Shown here: positions 1 to 10,244 of the stretch, piece after piece
Layout of the letters: every line of letters starts with the position of its first letter
How positions within the stretch are numbered: position 1 is the stretch's first letter
NCBI GenBank assembly: GCA_963169105.1
Contig: OY720639.1
Span: 89,448,593-89,512,592, forward strand
Length of the DNA: 64,000 nucleotides
Direction of reading: 5' to 3'
Origin: Ceriagrion tenellum
Lineage: Eukaryota; Arthropoda; Insecta; Odonata; Coenagrionidae
The notes under the pieces: generated by a model
Told to the model about the DNA's origin: nothing
The model's database searches: none
The model's input: the letters and a program-made list of their open reading frames with translations, nothing else
Program-made: the position numbers and the translations under genes

Positions 1-1716
1 AGGTAGTTCGAACCTTTTAAGAGAATTTCCATTTTTACCTATTCGTCGCCATCGCCGATGCTGTGTACTGCCGAATGCAGAGCGTTGCCGTCATCTCTTT
101 CGGACAGCGCGATTAATCTCCGTAATTGACTCGTTTCTAATCTTCATCCAGGTGATGATTAGTCACAAAAGGTTGCGTAATTGATTCCATTCTGTCACTA
201 TGAGGGTGCTTCGGAGGGTAATAATCATTGTGACCTAATTCCCTGAAGCTCCAATGGCACACTCTAGGAAATTGGTACACATCGGCTTTCGTGCTTTGTA
301 TTTTTGGAACTTCTAATTTTTGGGTTGTATTTTTTCATTATGGCGGTATGATACAGAGCGCCATTCGCGCGAAAAACACTGCACAGTTCGTATCTCCACT
401 TTTCATCACCCAATCTAGAATATTCACAGTACATGCAATCCCAGAACTGCGGATCCTGTATATTAATTTGCCACAAATTTACAAAAAGTCATCATCGCGT
501 GTGAAAAGTTCAAAGAATTGGGAAGGTCGCATTTCAATTCATCTCGCCCTAAGTGGCCCAAAAACCATGTTCCAGTCTCTTCATGAGTTCCTTCGTGTTG
601 GATTGATGATATTGGATTCAATCTGTGTATTTAAACCTTACTTAAAACAGAGCATGAAAAACAGTCGCTAATGTAAAATATATAAGCGGTTGAGGTACTA
701 ATCAACCCATGTCTGTGTATGTTGGAAATTATTCCTATTCTAATCCTTCAGTTAGAATTCAAATCAAGTTCATTGAGAAACACTAATCTTTTATGCGCAA
801 CAAAAAGCCAGCCAATTAAATATTTAAACCAACCTAGAATCAAAATTTTTCCATTTCATTCGTACATCTGTACTTTGGTGGCAGTTAGTTATCATTACTC
901 AGGCAAGAGAGAGGAAAGTGAGGTCAATTATTCTAATGAAAATAGGTTTGAAAAGAAAATATTATTCTGGGAACATCATCGGAAAGGAGAATATCGGATG
1001 CTAGTCTAAACTTACTCTAAACAAAAAAATGAATATAAAGAGTTTCAAACATTAATGTCCCATCCAAGAAGTATTGCTCTCAAGTTTCTAACCTCATTGC
1101 TTCTGGCAGGGAGCGGTATTCAACTGGAAAATATCCGACACTTCTTGACGTAAGGCAGAAGAAACCATGCATTACTTTTCTCTTTTTCTTCTACAACCGA
1201 AGTAGAAGCGTGCAAAGAACGTTTCACTGACGCTCGCTCTCGTCTTGAGAGACCCGCCTAGGCATTCTCACTCCCGGGAGTTAAAGGGACTCAATTCTCG
1301 AGGTATATCACCCACGACGCTGGCGCATGGAAACGCTCGGAAATGCAGGAGACCCCAAGCCATGCCATTTATGCGTGGTGACTAAGCTTGTGAGGAGTTC
1401 ATTGGTCTCATTTTCGGTGTACGTTCCGAAATTCATAGCCATTGCTGACGAAACATATTTAAGGAACTCCATCTAAATACGACCTCTGCACTAAGACGTT
1501 TGAATGGACTTAGAAAAATCTTTTTTCTGTCGTTCGAAAAATTTTCTTTGCCTACAAACCACCCGGATGGCCAACTGGAACACAATGGCCGAATGAAAGT
1601 GGCGAGACAAAATCACTTCCGTCGCTCCTGTGCAGTTCAGTGAGCCTCGCGCCGCTTTCGCCTATGCCATTCGTTAAGCAGTCGAATGCCTGGGGCGGGT
1701 CGGGAGTCAAGCGGGA
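1..1716. other. unassigned sequence, no gene recognised
   Basis: No open frame here shows a recognisable domain. Short frames at 291-671 and 719-1009 are low-complexity and match nothing I know. The stretch from about 1190 to 1716 is richer in G+C than the AT-rich left part but holds no identifiable element end. Confidence 0.5.
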
Positions 1717-2292
1717 GTGGATCGGACTGCGTACGCCTCTGACCCAAAGTTGAGTAATCGTGATAACAGAGTTCGCGCAGCGGCTTGTGCATTTCCGCCG
1801 ATAGCCAAAGAAGAATCACTGAGGGTGAAAATATTTCGCAACGTTAGTAGAATGAAGGAGAGGGGGCACCCGGAAACAATTGTGAAAGAATTCTCGGTTT
1901 TGCTTAAAGTGTGTGTGTCCCAAAATTATTTTAAATTTAATAACAAATTTCATGAACAAACCAGGGGGATGGCCATTGGGTCACCCCTTTCCCCTTTGCT
2001 GGCCGAAATGTTTTTAGATAACTTAGAGACGAACCTTTTTAATGTTGGCAAGAATTTTACATCGCAGGTCATTTATTGGTTTAGGTATGTGGACAACGTT
2101 TTAATTTTATGCAACGGAACGGACAGACAACTGGACATCCTTTTTAACTTTATTAATAATTTGCATCCAGCCATAGCTTTTACTCGTGAATTGGAGTGTA
2201 ACCGTTCAATCAATTCCTTAGACTTGACTATCTCCCTTGAAGAAGGGAGGCACCATTTTTCAATTTTCCACAAACCCACCTATACCGACCAT
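1717..2292 (+). pseudogene. Penelope-like element PLE-1, reverse transcriptase palm fragment
   Basis: This frame encodes the middle of a PLE reverse transcriptase. Homology seems to begin near 1825; the first 36 codons or so look like read-through from flanking DNA, so the element is 5' truncated. Visible family motifs are FHEQTRGMAIGSPLSPLLAE (RT motif with the GxPxSP-type turn) and FRYVDNVLIL, the catalytic YVDD box with the second aspartate replaced by asparagine. The segment ends in HKPTYTDH at a 12-bp sequence, tataccgaccat, that recurs at 4466-4477. The same reading frame resumes there, so the 2293-4465 block is a later insertion. PLE RTs copy element RNA by target-primed reverse transcription, cutting with a C-terminal GIY-YIG nuclease. 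This copy is dead: truncated, split and mutated at YVDD. Confidence 0.85.
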
Positions 2293-2690
2293 AGATAAAA
2301 ATAAAATTCTCCAATAGCCGTAAAAATGGCACCACTCGTCAAACATGTACCAGAAAAATACACTTACTGTGTTGGTTTGCGGGAAAGGGGGTTCCACAGC
2401 AGGGACCAACCACAGCCTCTCCACCAGAATACCCTCCTGTGATGGTTTACGGGAATGTTACTTCCTCGCCAGTGACCAACACAGACACACACACACTCAA
2501 CCCAGTTTGGGATCCTTTTCGAGGGCTAATGGGACCCTGATAAGGATGCCTGGGTTATAACCTGATATCCTTCATAGGGCTAATGGGACCCTACTAAGGA
2601 TGCCTGGTTATTATCACAATCACACACACTCAAATCACTCACAACACACAGACGGGCCCAACTTCTGGGAGAAATCGCTCAAAAAGAGCG
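2293..2690 (+). repeat. PLE terminal repeat 'A', plus copy
   Basis: Begins with gataaaaataaaattctcc and runs through a (CA)n-rich part to aaatcgctcaaaaagagcg. The same sequence occurs inverted at 3890-4465, plus at 6228-6790 and inverted at about 6820-7105. Each copy happens to hold a 71-codon open frame, most likely a by-product of repeat identity and not a protein. This copy stops short of the hammerhead segment found in longer copies. Confidence 0.85.
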
Positions 2691-3538
2691 ATTCACGTAC
2701 GAAACAGAAAATAACCACCAACTCCCTTTTCTAGATCTTCTGCTGACTAGAAACGGTAAAAAACTTGAATTTGACATTTACCGCAAGCCCACACATACCA
2801 ATAATTACATTCACTCTAATTCATTTGTTCACAACAGCAGTAAGCTCGCTTCTTTTCATGCACTCGTCAATCGCTTGGTTAACATCCCACTTGACAAGAA
2901 AAATTACTCTAAAGAGCTGAGTAACATTAAGAGCATTGCAAAATCAAACGGCTTTAAAGAATCTGTAGTCGACAATATTGTTAAAAAACAATTTTAAGAG
3001 ACTCTTACAGAATTCCACTACACTTAAAAAAGTTGAACCGTTGCGCTATATTAAGCTTCCCTACCACCCGGAAATCACAAAAGGTCTAGAAAAGATTTTT
3101 AAGACGGTTAACACCAAGATTTCGTTTAGTAATAATAACAAGCTAAAACACCTATTGGTGAACACCAAAGATAAAATAGACACAGTCAATAAATCCGGTA
3201 TATACAAAATATCTTGCTCATCATGTGATTTGGCATACGTAGGACAAATACGTAGAAGCATTAAAACCAAATTTAAAGAACATATGGCACACTTCAAATA
3301 CAATAGACCAGAAAAATCCAGTATCGCACAACACTTACTCGAAACAGATCACGAGACATCGGAACACAACCTACAACTCATTAAACAAACAGATAATCAT
3401 TTACTTGACGCTTATGAAAGTTTATACATACACAAACTCAGAAGAAACCTAGTAAATAGCGACAAAGGGCCGATTTCTTGCTATTCATTATTTTCTATTA
3501 TAGACTTGGATGCTTCTCCTTCTCTATGTTTCACGTAA
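2691..3538 (+). pseudogene. PLE-2 RT C-terminus and GIY-YIG endonuclease remnant
   Basis: From 2701 the frame reads an RT C-terminal segment (LPFLDLLLTRNGKKLEFDIY, then a KPTHTNNY motif and SFHALVNRL) until a stop at 2995-2997. A +1 frame change near 2978-2995 leads into the connector and GIY-YIG nuclease at 2978-3538. The nuclease shows GIYKISC, a spaced cysteine pair, AYVGQ and a following R...K.KEH helix, ending near 3530. In PLEs this domain nicks the target to prime reverse transcription. The N-terminal half of the RT, including the catalytic box, is missing, so this is a 5'-truncated, frameshifted copy. It differs clearly in sequence from the PLE-1 nuclease, so two PLE lineages are present. 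Confidence 0.85.
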
Positions 3539-3889
3539 TTTCTAGTTACCCTCATACATCAACTGTCAGCTTAGTTTCAAATTTCAAATTTGGTCGTTAT
3601 CCCCTTGCTTCACTTCAACGGACGGTTTGATATTTAGTTTTCGTTTGTCCTCACCCCTTTCCCCTACTTCAACCGTCAGTTTGACTCCCCCCCCCCCTAG
3701 TTACAACGGCCACTTACGTTCACTCGCCACTCTCTTCCCTCCCCCCCACATTTCCGTACTCTTCACCACCCTCCCCCCTTTCTCCACTTTCCACCAATGC
3801 TTGTTGCCCTCTTCAACACCCATTGGTCATCGGTTTTCTCCCCCCCCCCTCCTTCTGTCCCTTCAGTATTTAATCCTGGCTGTCCTCCC
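3539..3889 (+). other. pyrimidine-rich PLE-2 3' untranslated segment
   Basis: Between the nuclease stop and the inverted terminal repeat lies a stretch dominated by C and T runs (several runs of 7-9 C at 3685-3850). A similar C-rich tract follows the PLE-1 nuclease at 5180-5275 and precedes hammerhead motifs in remnants at 9035-9245 (minus) and 55330-55460. The open frame 3627-4076 is a by-product of this composition. Confidence 0.6.
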
Positions 3890-4465
3890 CTTTCGCTCAC
3901 TTACAACCTCGTGTTGCAAGTGCTTTTCCCTTCAGCTCGCTGAAGAGGGCCACCTTGTGGCCGAAATACTCGTATCCGACGCTCACTCTCGTTTGTTTCT
4001 GTGTGTTTTTCTTTTGACCACGCTCTTTTTGAGCGATTTCTCCCAGAAGTTGGGCCCGTCTGTGTGTTGTGAGTGAGTGATTTGAGTGCGTGTGTGTGTG
4101 ATTGTGGTAATAACCAGGCATCCTTAGTAGGGTCCCATTAGCCCTATGAAGGATATCAGGTTATAACCCAGGCATCCTTATCAGGGTCCCATTAGCCCTC
4201 GAAAAGGATCCCAAACTGGGTTGAGTGTGTGTGTGTCTGTGTTGGTCACTGGCGAGGAAGTAACATTCCCGTAAACCATCACAGGAGGGTATTCTGGTGG
4301 AGAGGCTGTGGTTGGTCCCTGCTGTGGAACCCCCTTTCCCGCAAACCAACACAGTAAGTGTATTTTTCTGGTACATGTTTGACGAGTGGTGCCATTTTTA
4401 CGGCTATTGGAGAATTTTATTTTTATCTATCTAGAAAGGCCGTAGAACTCAATTTCCTTTGATTT
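3890..4465 (-). repeat. PLE terminal repeat 'A', inverted copy
   Basis: Inverted relative to 2293-2690 and longer at both ends. It includes the hammerhead segment (3934-3983) and an outer end that reads, on the minus strand, aaatcaaaggaaattgag. The outer boundary coincides with the 12-bp target duplication. Confidence 0.85.
3934..3983 (+). ncRNA. hammerhead ribozyme H1 in the PLE-2 terminal repeat
   Basis: CUGAAGA at 3940-3946; stem II GGCCAC-CUU-GUGGCC; GAAA at 3963-3966; stem III UAC-UC-GUA at 3967-3974; U at 3975 and C at 3976 as the expected cleavage site. Stem I can form from AGCUCG (3934-3939) and CGA(C)GCU after the cleavage site. Position 7 of the HHR core is not conserved, so CUGAAGA is acceptable. 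HHRs are established components of PLE terminal repeats. Confidence 0.85.
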
Positions 4466-5179
4466 TATACCGACCATGTCATACGTGCTGATTCCAGACA
4501 CCCTTACTCGCCGAAACTTTCCGGTTTTCACGCCCTTATTAACCGCCTTTTCAACATTCCCCTGAACGACTCAGAGTTTGAAAAAGAAACCCAAACCATC
4601 AAACAGATTGCAGTGAATAACGGCTATCCTTTCTCACTAATAGTCAAATTAATTCGCAAGAATAGAAGGAAAAGAGCCGTGGCCAGTTTGTACAATAAAA
4701 CAGAACCCCCTGTTCAACAATGGCGTTCAATTACCTAGTTTGTGGGGATTTCCTCTCGAGTGGCGCAATTATTTCCAAAGGACCGTTATAAAGTGGCATT
4801 TAAAACACCATACAGTGTGAAAAAACTATTAGTGAACTGCAAGGATCCCATTGAACCTCAGTAATTAAGTGGTGTATACTTAATGAAGTGTAATGAATGT
4901 GGTGGGCAGTATGTTGGACAGACCTGTAGAAATTTTGAAATTAGACAAATGGAGCATAAAAGGGATTTTAGAAATTTTAATTTTAACGGAAGCTACTTCG
5001 CCCGACATCTATTAATCCACGGACATAAAAGTGATTTTACTATGACACCTCTCCATTTTGCAACTGACAGACGGAAGCTGAATGCTTCAGAACAACTAGA
5101 TATTTTTAAAAACCAAGCTGAATGTGATAAATTCCTTGTTAATGAATGTACGCTCCCTGCCTATTCCCCCATCCTCTAA
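4466..5179 (+). pseudogene. PLE-1 continuation: RT C-terminus, connector and GIY-YIG nuclease
   Basis: The frame resumes at the second copy of the target duplication with YTDHVIRADSRH and SGFHALINRLFNIPL, typical of the PLE RT C-terminus. It crosses an in-frame stop near 4735 and another near 4863. It then encodes SGVYLMKCNECGGQYVGQT (GIY-YIG) and a nuclease body to 5179. The 4466 and 4883 starts are in the same phase, so no frameshift is needed, only the two stops. In the intact family this domain nicks the target. With the 1717-2292 part it makes one 5'-truncated element with at least two stops and a mutated YVDD box. Confidence 0.85.
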
Positions 5180-5420
5180 AGCTTTTATCCCCTCCACTTC
5201 GTCCTCCTAGCCCCCCCCCCACCCTCCCGCGACCACCCTCCTCCTGTATTGTCTTCTCTTCCCCCCCCCTTTCCCCACCTGGTAATGTTAACTATATAAG
5301 GCCTGCACATCGGCCTCCATTTACCTGAAGATGATGTGAACTCACATCGAAACCCGGGTCGTTGTTTAATAAATCTAGTGGTTTTAGTACGACTTGTCAT
5401 CTTAAATTTTTAATGATGGA
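5180..5420 (+). other. PLE-1 3' untranslated region
   Basis: C-rich tract (5185-5275) followed by a TATA-like tatataag at 5293-5300, the hammerhead at 5322-5363 and a tail near gatggaatacca (about 5414-5426). A near-identical gatggaatacca-type tail follows the hammerhead at 12266, suggesting a shared element end. Confidence 0.6.
5322..5363 (+). ncRNA. hammerhead ribozyme H3 in the PLE-1 3' region
   Basis: CUGAAGA 5325-5331; stem II GAUGUGA-AC-UCACAUC (5333-5348, seven perfect pairs); GAAA 5349-5352; palindromic stem III CCCGGG 5353-5358; UC 5359-5360 as cleavage site. Stem I is short (two pairs), so activity may depend on pairing through the palindromic stem III, as known for dimeric hammerheads. 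Confidence 0.8.
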
Positions 5421-6227
5421 ATACCACCAAGTGAGACTGGCTAAAGTGAGTGATATTAGTAGAACTGGATTCGCATGGACGAAATGGAGACGGAAAAGCG
5501 GACGATGGAAAAAGCGGAAACCAATCACAGGCCGACGGAACGGGCGGATAGAATTTTTTGATATTTTCCGCTCTCCTCGGGCGGAATGTGACGTCATAAA
5601 CAATACAGCAGCTACATCCGCCGTTGTAGCGGGGAAAACAATTCAAAATCGCGGAAAATAGAAATCTATAGCGCCTATAAAATACATTCTCTCAGTATGT
5701 TATACCCAGCTTTAATTATGCAATTTATGATCTAACTTTTATTCATGAAGTAAGAACCTTCATTGTTTATTACAACTGACTTCTACTCAGTAAATTTTAT
5801 ATCCCCGTAGAGGAAATCCACATCGACTAAAATAATTATTCAAGTGTGTTCCATTTAATGATACTATGGCACATTAAAACTTTACCCATATCCAGATCTT
5901 TTCAATGATTTGGAGAACAATGCCACATTTTATCGTCAAAGATAAAGTAAGTATTAACACGATGCGATAGTGCCAACGAAATAGTATATGCATAGTGGCC
6001 AATGAAAGTACATACATCTCCACGTATAAATTGACTGTAATAATAGTTTGCGAATTTAATGTATCTTTATTTTATGTATCGGCTACATGTGCGTAACAAT
6101 CACGCTCCGAATAAAATTTTATGCCTCCTTGTAAATTCACTCGTATCGGGTTGTCTATTACGGTTTCATTCTTGGTATTAGCGAATGACATCTTGTGATA
6201 AATTTTATTTCTGAGAAAGATATAAGT

Positions 6228-7105
6228 TGAATCAAAGGAAATTGAGCTCTACGGCCTCTCTAGATAGATAAAAATAAAATTCTCCAATAGCCGTAAAAAT
6301 GGCACCACTCGTCAAACATGTACCAGAAAAATACACTTACTGTGTTGGTTTGCGGGAAAGGGGGTTCCACAGCAGGGACCAACCACAGCCTCTCCACCAG
6401 AATACTCTCCTGTGATGGTTTACGGGAATGTTACTTCCTCGCCAGTGACCAACACAGACACACACACACTCAACCCAGTTTGGGATCCTTTTCGAGGGCT
6501 AATGGGACCCTGATAAGGATGCCTGGGTTATAACCTGATATCCTTCATAGGGCTAATGGGACCCTACTAAGGATGCCTGGTTATTACCACAATCACACAC
6601 ACACGCACCCAAATCACTCACTCACAACACACAGACGGGCCCAACTTCTGGGAGAAATCGCTCAAAAAGAGCGTGGTCATAGAAAAACACACAGAAACAA
6701 ACGAGGGTGAGCGTCGTATACGCGTATTTCGGCCACAAGGTGGCCCTCTTCAGCGAACTGAAGGGAAAAACACTTGCAACACGAGGTTGTAAGTGCTTCA
6801 AGCACTTACAACCTCGTGTGAGTGTGATTGTGGTAATAACCAGGCATCCTTAGTAGGGTCCCATTAGCCCTATGAAGGATATCAGGTTATAACCCAGGCA
6901 TCCTTATCAGGGTCCCATTAGCCCTCGAAAAGGATCCCAACTGGGTTGAGTGTGTGTGTCTGTGGTGGTCACTGGCGAGGAAGTAACATTCCCGTAAACC
7001 ATCACAGGAGGGTATTCTGGTGGAGAGGCTGTGGTTGGTCCCAGCTGTGGAATCCCCTTTCCCGCAAACCAACACAGTAAGTGTATTTGTGGTTACATGT
7101 TTGAC
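6228..7105. mobile_element. PLE-derived foldback element with 13-bp target duplication
   Basis: Bordered by gaaagatataagt at 6215-6227 and 7106-7118. It consists of terminal repeat A in plus orientation (to about 6790), a central palindrome around 6777-6820, then repeat A inverted but lacking the part next to the hammerhead. No RT or nuclease sequence is present. It is therefore a non-autonomous derivative that inserted as a unit. Confidence 0.85.
6712..6760 (-). ncRNA. hammerhead ribozyme H2 in the foldback element
   Basis: Read on the minus strand: CUGAAGA 6753-6747, stem II GGCCAC-CUU-GUGGCC, GAAA 6730-6727, palindromic stem III UACGCGUA 6726-6719, then U (6718) and A (6717) as cleavage site. 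It is the same ribozyme as H1 with a CGCG instead of a CUCG stem-III centre, so stem III stays paired although the sequence changed. Confidence 0.8.
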
Positions 7106-7339
7106 GAAAGATATAAGTATATAATCGGATAACTTTTCTATTAATTTGTAGCACCAATAACTCATTATTGGGTTTGTTCTTCTGTGAGTTATTCCAGGTA
7201 AGAATGCGCACATCACCATGTTTAATTTCCGTCACCTTTCCGCTTTCCGACTTTCCGTCTCCATGTGAATGCCTTTCCGCTTTTCCGCCCGTCCGCTTTC
7301 CGCCTGGCGTTGTCCGCTTTTCCGTCTCGATTCCGTCCA

Positions 7340-7660
7340 TGTGAATCCAGCTTTATGTTGTATGAATGCGAAACGTGGACCTTGAGAAGAAGAGAGAAGG
7401 ATAAGATCGATTCTTTTGAGATGTGGGCGTGGAAGAGGCTAGAGAGAGTGAAATGGGTGGATGGAGTACGATATAAGGAGATGTTGGGAAGAATTACCTA
7501 GGGAGGAAAGAGCACTACTGAAAACAACACAGAGGAGAAAGAGGAACTGGATTGCACATATTTGGAGAGGGAAAGGGATTTTAAATACAGCAGTCGAGGG
7601 AACAGTGGAGGGAGGAAAGAGAAGAGGAAGAAGGCTGAAAATGACAGTCTGTGTGAAATT
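7340..7660 (+). pseudogene. RTE-like LINE, C-terminal fragment
   Basis: Two overlapping frames give YECETWTLRRREKDKIDSFE, then AWKRLERVKWVDGVR and, after a frameshift near 7495, RRKRNWIAHIWRGKGILNTA followed by GTVEGGKRRGRRLK. This ETWTL...W..R......V...RR..WI.H...G series is the conserved region downstream of the reverse transcriptase in RTE-type LINEs. It is a 5'-truncated dead copy, cut off at about 7656 by the adjacent hammerhead inverted repeat. Confidence 0.75.
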
Positions 7661-7661
7661 T

Positions 7662-7797
7662 TAATGATAACACCTGACTTTGTTTTTCCACATATTTTTA
7701 TTTTTACCCGGATTCGACGTTCAGCGTCATCTTTAGGTACAGGTCGTTACAAATGAAAACATGGGGAAAAACAAAGTCAAGTGTTATCATTAAAACG
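7662..7797. repeat. inverted repeat with degenerate hammerhead (H4)
   Basis: Arms ttttaatgataacacctgac (7662 onward) and its inverted match ending at 7797, about 45 bp each. On the minus strand the centre holds CUAAAGA (7736-7730), stem II GACG-CUGAA-CGUC and GAAU followed by CCGGGU. The core has substitutions (G5 to A, last A of GAAA to U), so it is probably inactive. Same layout as the units at 12181 and 56736. Confidence 0.6.
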
Positions 7798-8440
7798 TTA
7801 ACTAATTCCACCAAGTTACGCCTGATACTACCAATTATGTATAATTGTGTGATGATAGAAGTTACAAGGAAATCAAGGAAGAGGCCAGGGACAGGACGAA
7901 TTGGCGACAGCTTTGGTATTTTGGACCTGCCAGTAGTCAGAATACCAGTTGATGATGACCCAAATCACCCCTTCAACCTCCAACTCTTCTTACGGCGTCC
8001 ATGATCAAATGGCCTGCTAACGCTTACGAAATAACACACGAAAAGCACACGAAAATTTTTCACGTCTAATGAAAGAGGTTGTAGCTCGGTCGGAGATGTG
8101 GCAGGAGGCAGAACGTCTCACTTTAGGTATTGCTTTTGACTGTGTGTACTATCTTTCGAGAAGCGTGTGCACGACTACCACTCGTATAAATCTGCTCAGG
8201 TACGACCTATGATTACCAAATCGTTGCTTGGCGGTGTTCCGGCGTGCGGCCTCGGGCATAAACTCAGCGAAGACTTGAGACGGGACACGTCATGCCAACG
8301 CCAGGTTTAGGAACAAATTTTTCCACTGAATGCAACGGATTCCACAGATTAAATCAGTTTCCTAAAGATCGCTTTACATTATAAATCAATGTATAAACTT
8401 GATTTTTCCACAGTTTTATTTTTATTTTCCTTCCACTACC
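7798..8440. other. unassigned sequence
   Basis: No domain or element end recognised. An open frame at 7753-8004 shows no family motif. Confidence 0.5.
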
Positions 8441-8444
8441 TAGG

Positions 8445-9034
8445 TTAGTGTGTCTGGACTGTTAGAAGAATTAGGATGGGAGTCTCTATCACAGCGTAGA
8501 TTAAATTATAGGCTTACCCTCCTAAATAAATTTCAGGAAAATCATTTTACTGACGACGTAAAAAACATACTATCAACCCCTTCGTACTACGGCAGATTAG
8601 ATCGCGCCAATAAAATTAGAGAGCTAGATTGTAGAACCGATAGGTATAAAATGTCATTTTTTCCGCGTACCATTCGGGACCATAACAGCTGTGATCGTCG
8701 TCATGAATAGTTCGAGTATTGACAATAGGCAGGCAGTAAATCTTTCTCATTATATATTCTACTCTCTTATTTATGCATGATGTAAATATTGATGTTCTTA
8801 TTTATGCATGATATTTTGAATCTGTAGTAGTAGTCTTTGTATCCCTTGCATGTTAGAACGATTGGAGATTGAATGTTTCTTGGGTATTAGATTTGTAATT
8901 GGCGCTTTGCATGTGTGGTACGCGGGTTTTAATGTAATGTCGATGTTCTACCATATAATTCATGCATGCCTGGTGCGAAAGCACCCCCTGCCACACACCC
9001 TTTGGGTGGCTTGCAGGGTATGACGTAGATGTAG
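8445..9034 (+). mobile_element. CR1/L2-like LINE 3' end, plus strand
   Basis: The frame 8450-8710 encodes the C-terminal tail of a CR1/L2-type ORF2: LLEELGWESLSQRRLNYRLT, a middle DDVKNIL, and YKMSFFPRTIRDHNS. Known members carry LGW..L..RR and FFPRTI..WN after the RT. The 3' UTR runs on to a terminal hairpin region (ccccctgccacac...gcagggta, about 8981-9021) and ends in a gatgta-type tail. Severely 5' truncated, as is usual for LINEs. Confidence 0.8.
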
Positions 9035-9245
9035 GTTTCGACACTCAGGTCATCATCAGGTGACTACAGAAAAGTTTATCACAGTGAGTGTAAATACACA
9101 TACATGAGGAAGAAGCTGGTTAGGGGTTTTTTGGGGGGAAGGAAGGTTGGCGGGGCGGGAGGTGTGGGAGGGGGGGGGGATGGCGGTGGGAGTCGAAAAG
9201 GTTTGGCGTCGCACAGTGGTCAATATGCCCCGAAAGTTGGTCACC
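9035..9245 (-). mobile_element. PLE terminal remnant with partial hammerhead (H5)
   Basis: Read on the minus strand there is a C-rich tract (9200-9115) followed by CUGAUGA (9059-9053), stem II GAC-CUGAGU-GUC and GAAA (9039-9036). This is the order seen at the 3' end of PLE-1. After GAAA the sequence runs straight into the LINE 3' tail, so stem III and the cleavage site are lost. Confidence 0.55.
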
Positions 9246-10240
9246 AGTTGAGAAATAGGATTCCAATTTTGATAAAAGTTTGCATACTTATGTATTTGAG
9301 TGTGTTAAAACCAAATCCGCAGTCAGAATTTCAAAAAATGTATTTTTGCACACTTTTCGCAAAAATTTTCTTAATTGAAAAAAGAATGGCCTTGATGCAA
9401 ATAGTTGTGCATGTGCTTTTGAGGTTATGTAAAACCAGTCTAGTCGGAGTACGCCAAAATATTTTGGGCGAATTATTCGCAATTCCTTTAATTATTATCT
9501 GCAATTGTAATTGAGCTGCAATAAAAAATGGTGCATGTGTTCAATAATATATAACAAATGAATGTTATGGGAAGTTCACAAAATCATTCATACAGTCGAG
9601 TGCAGCATGCTCCAAGCCAAGCTCGTTTTTCGGGACAAAAATTTATTTTATTAATAACTATCGAATTAGAGGATTGTAGATGCTATTCTTCGAGCTACTG
9701 TTAATTTTATTAAATTCTTAACAATGTGATGTATCGTTTATATCAGAATTATCCTGAATTCATTAACTTTTGGTTAGTTGAAGCGCGGATTTTCGCTCAA
9801 AAACACCATTATTTTAAACGGCCTAGTTTAAAAAATATATTTAAAAATTGAAAAATTAAATAATATCAACTTATAGTACTAACTTTCTACTGGAGACTTC
9901 ATCTTTTAAAAATTAATTCTCTTCACCAAGAACGAATTGGCATCACTTCAAAAATAAGTTTGCTCTTATGGACACACGCTCGATGCACTTGTTACCCGTA
10001 GGCCGCTCGTTGTCCATGTGAATAGTGTGCGCAAGTGGGTAAATGTTTACCCAACTGCTGTGACTTTCGACTTTGTAACCTTTCCTCTCACCGATCCAGC
10101 AATCAAAATCCTCTATGTAGATACTTTATTTTTCTTACCTTGGCCAGGTTTTGGGGACTTTGGACGATTGTGCGTCGTGTGGCGTATGAGGTCGTCATGA
10201 TGAGCTGGTAGCCCGGAACAGTGGGAGGTCTAGGAGGGGA
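9246..10240. other. unassigned AT-rich sequence
   Basis: No recognisable domain. The frames at 9104-9514 and 10018-10200 show no family motif. Confidence 0.5.
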
Positions 10241-10244
10241 GAAC

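Larger units (their letters stand above)
2293..4465 (+). mobile_element. PLE-2 composite insertion with 12-bp target duplication
   Basis: The block is bordered by the direct repeat tataccgaccat (2281-2292 and 4466-4477), and the interrupted PLE-1 frame is continuous across it. Inside, in order: one copy of a terminal repeat in plus orientation (2293-2690), an RT C-terminal plus GIY-YIG coding remnant (2691-3538), a C-rich untranslated stretch, then the same terminal repeat inverted (3890-4465) and carrying a hammerhead motif. Penelope elements are known for irregular, partly inverted pseudo-LTRs and variable-length target duplications, which fits. The structure is seen directly; the class assignment rests on the coding remnant. 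Confidence 0.85.
5465..7350. mobile_element. candidate DNA transposon with about 39-bp terminal inverted repeats
   Basis: ctggattcgcatggac at 5465-5480 and its inverted match at 7335-7350 extend inward through gacggaaaagcggac, giving terminal repeats of about 39 bp with a few mismatches (5465-5503 and 7312-7350). Subterminal DNA at both ends is rich in ttccgc-type repeats. I could not identify a target duplication and there is no transposase; the middle is largely unassigned AT-rich DNA plus the later PLE foldback. Confidence 0.6.

Noticed and set aside
291..671. 126-codon frame
   Set aside because: No motif, overlapping antisense frame, nothing around it that resembles a gene.
2345..2560. 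71-codon frame repeated almost identically at 2345, 4161 (minus), 6318 and within 6887-7219 (minus)
   Set aside because: Conservation is explained by four copies of a PLE terminal repeat that are similar also outside the frame; it contains (CA)n-derived residues and no known motif.
3627..4076. 149-codon frame rich in Ser, Pro and Leu
   Set aside because: A by-product of the C/T-rich PLE-2 untranslated tract, ending inside the terminal repeat.
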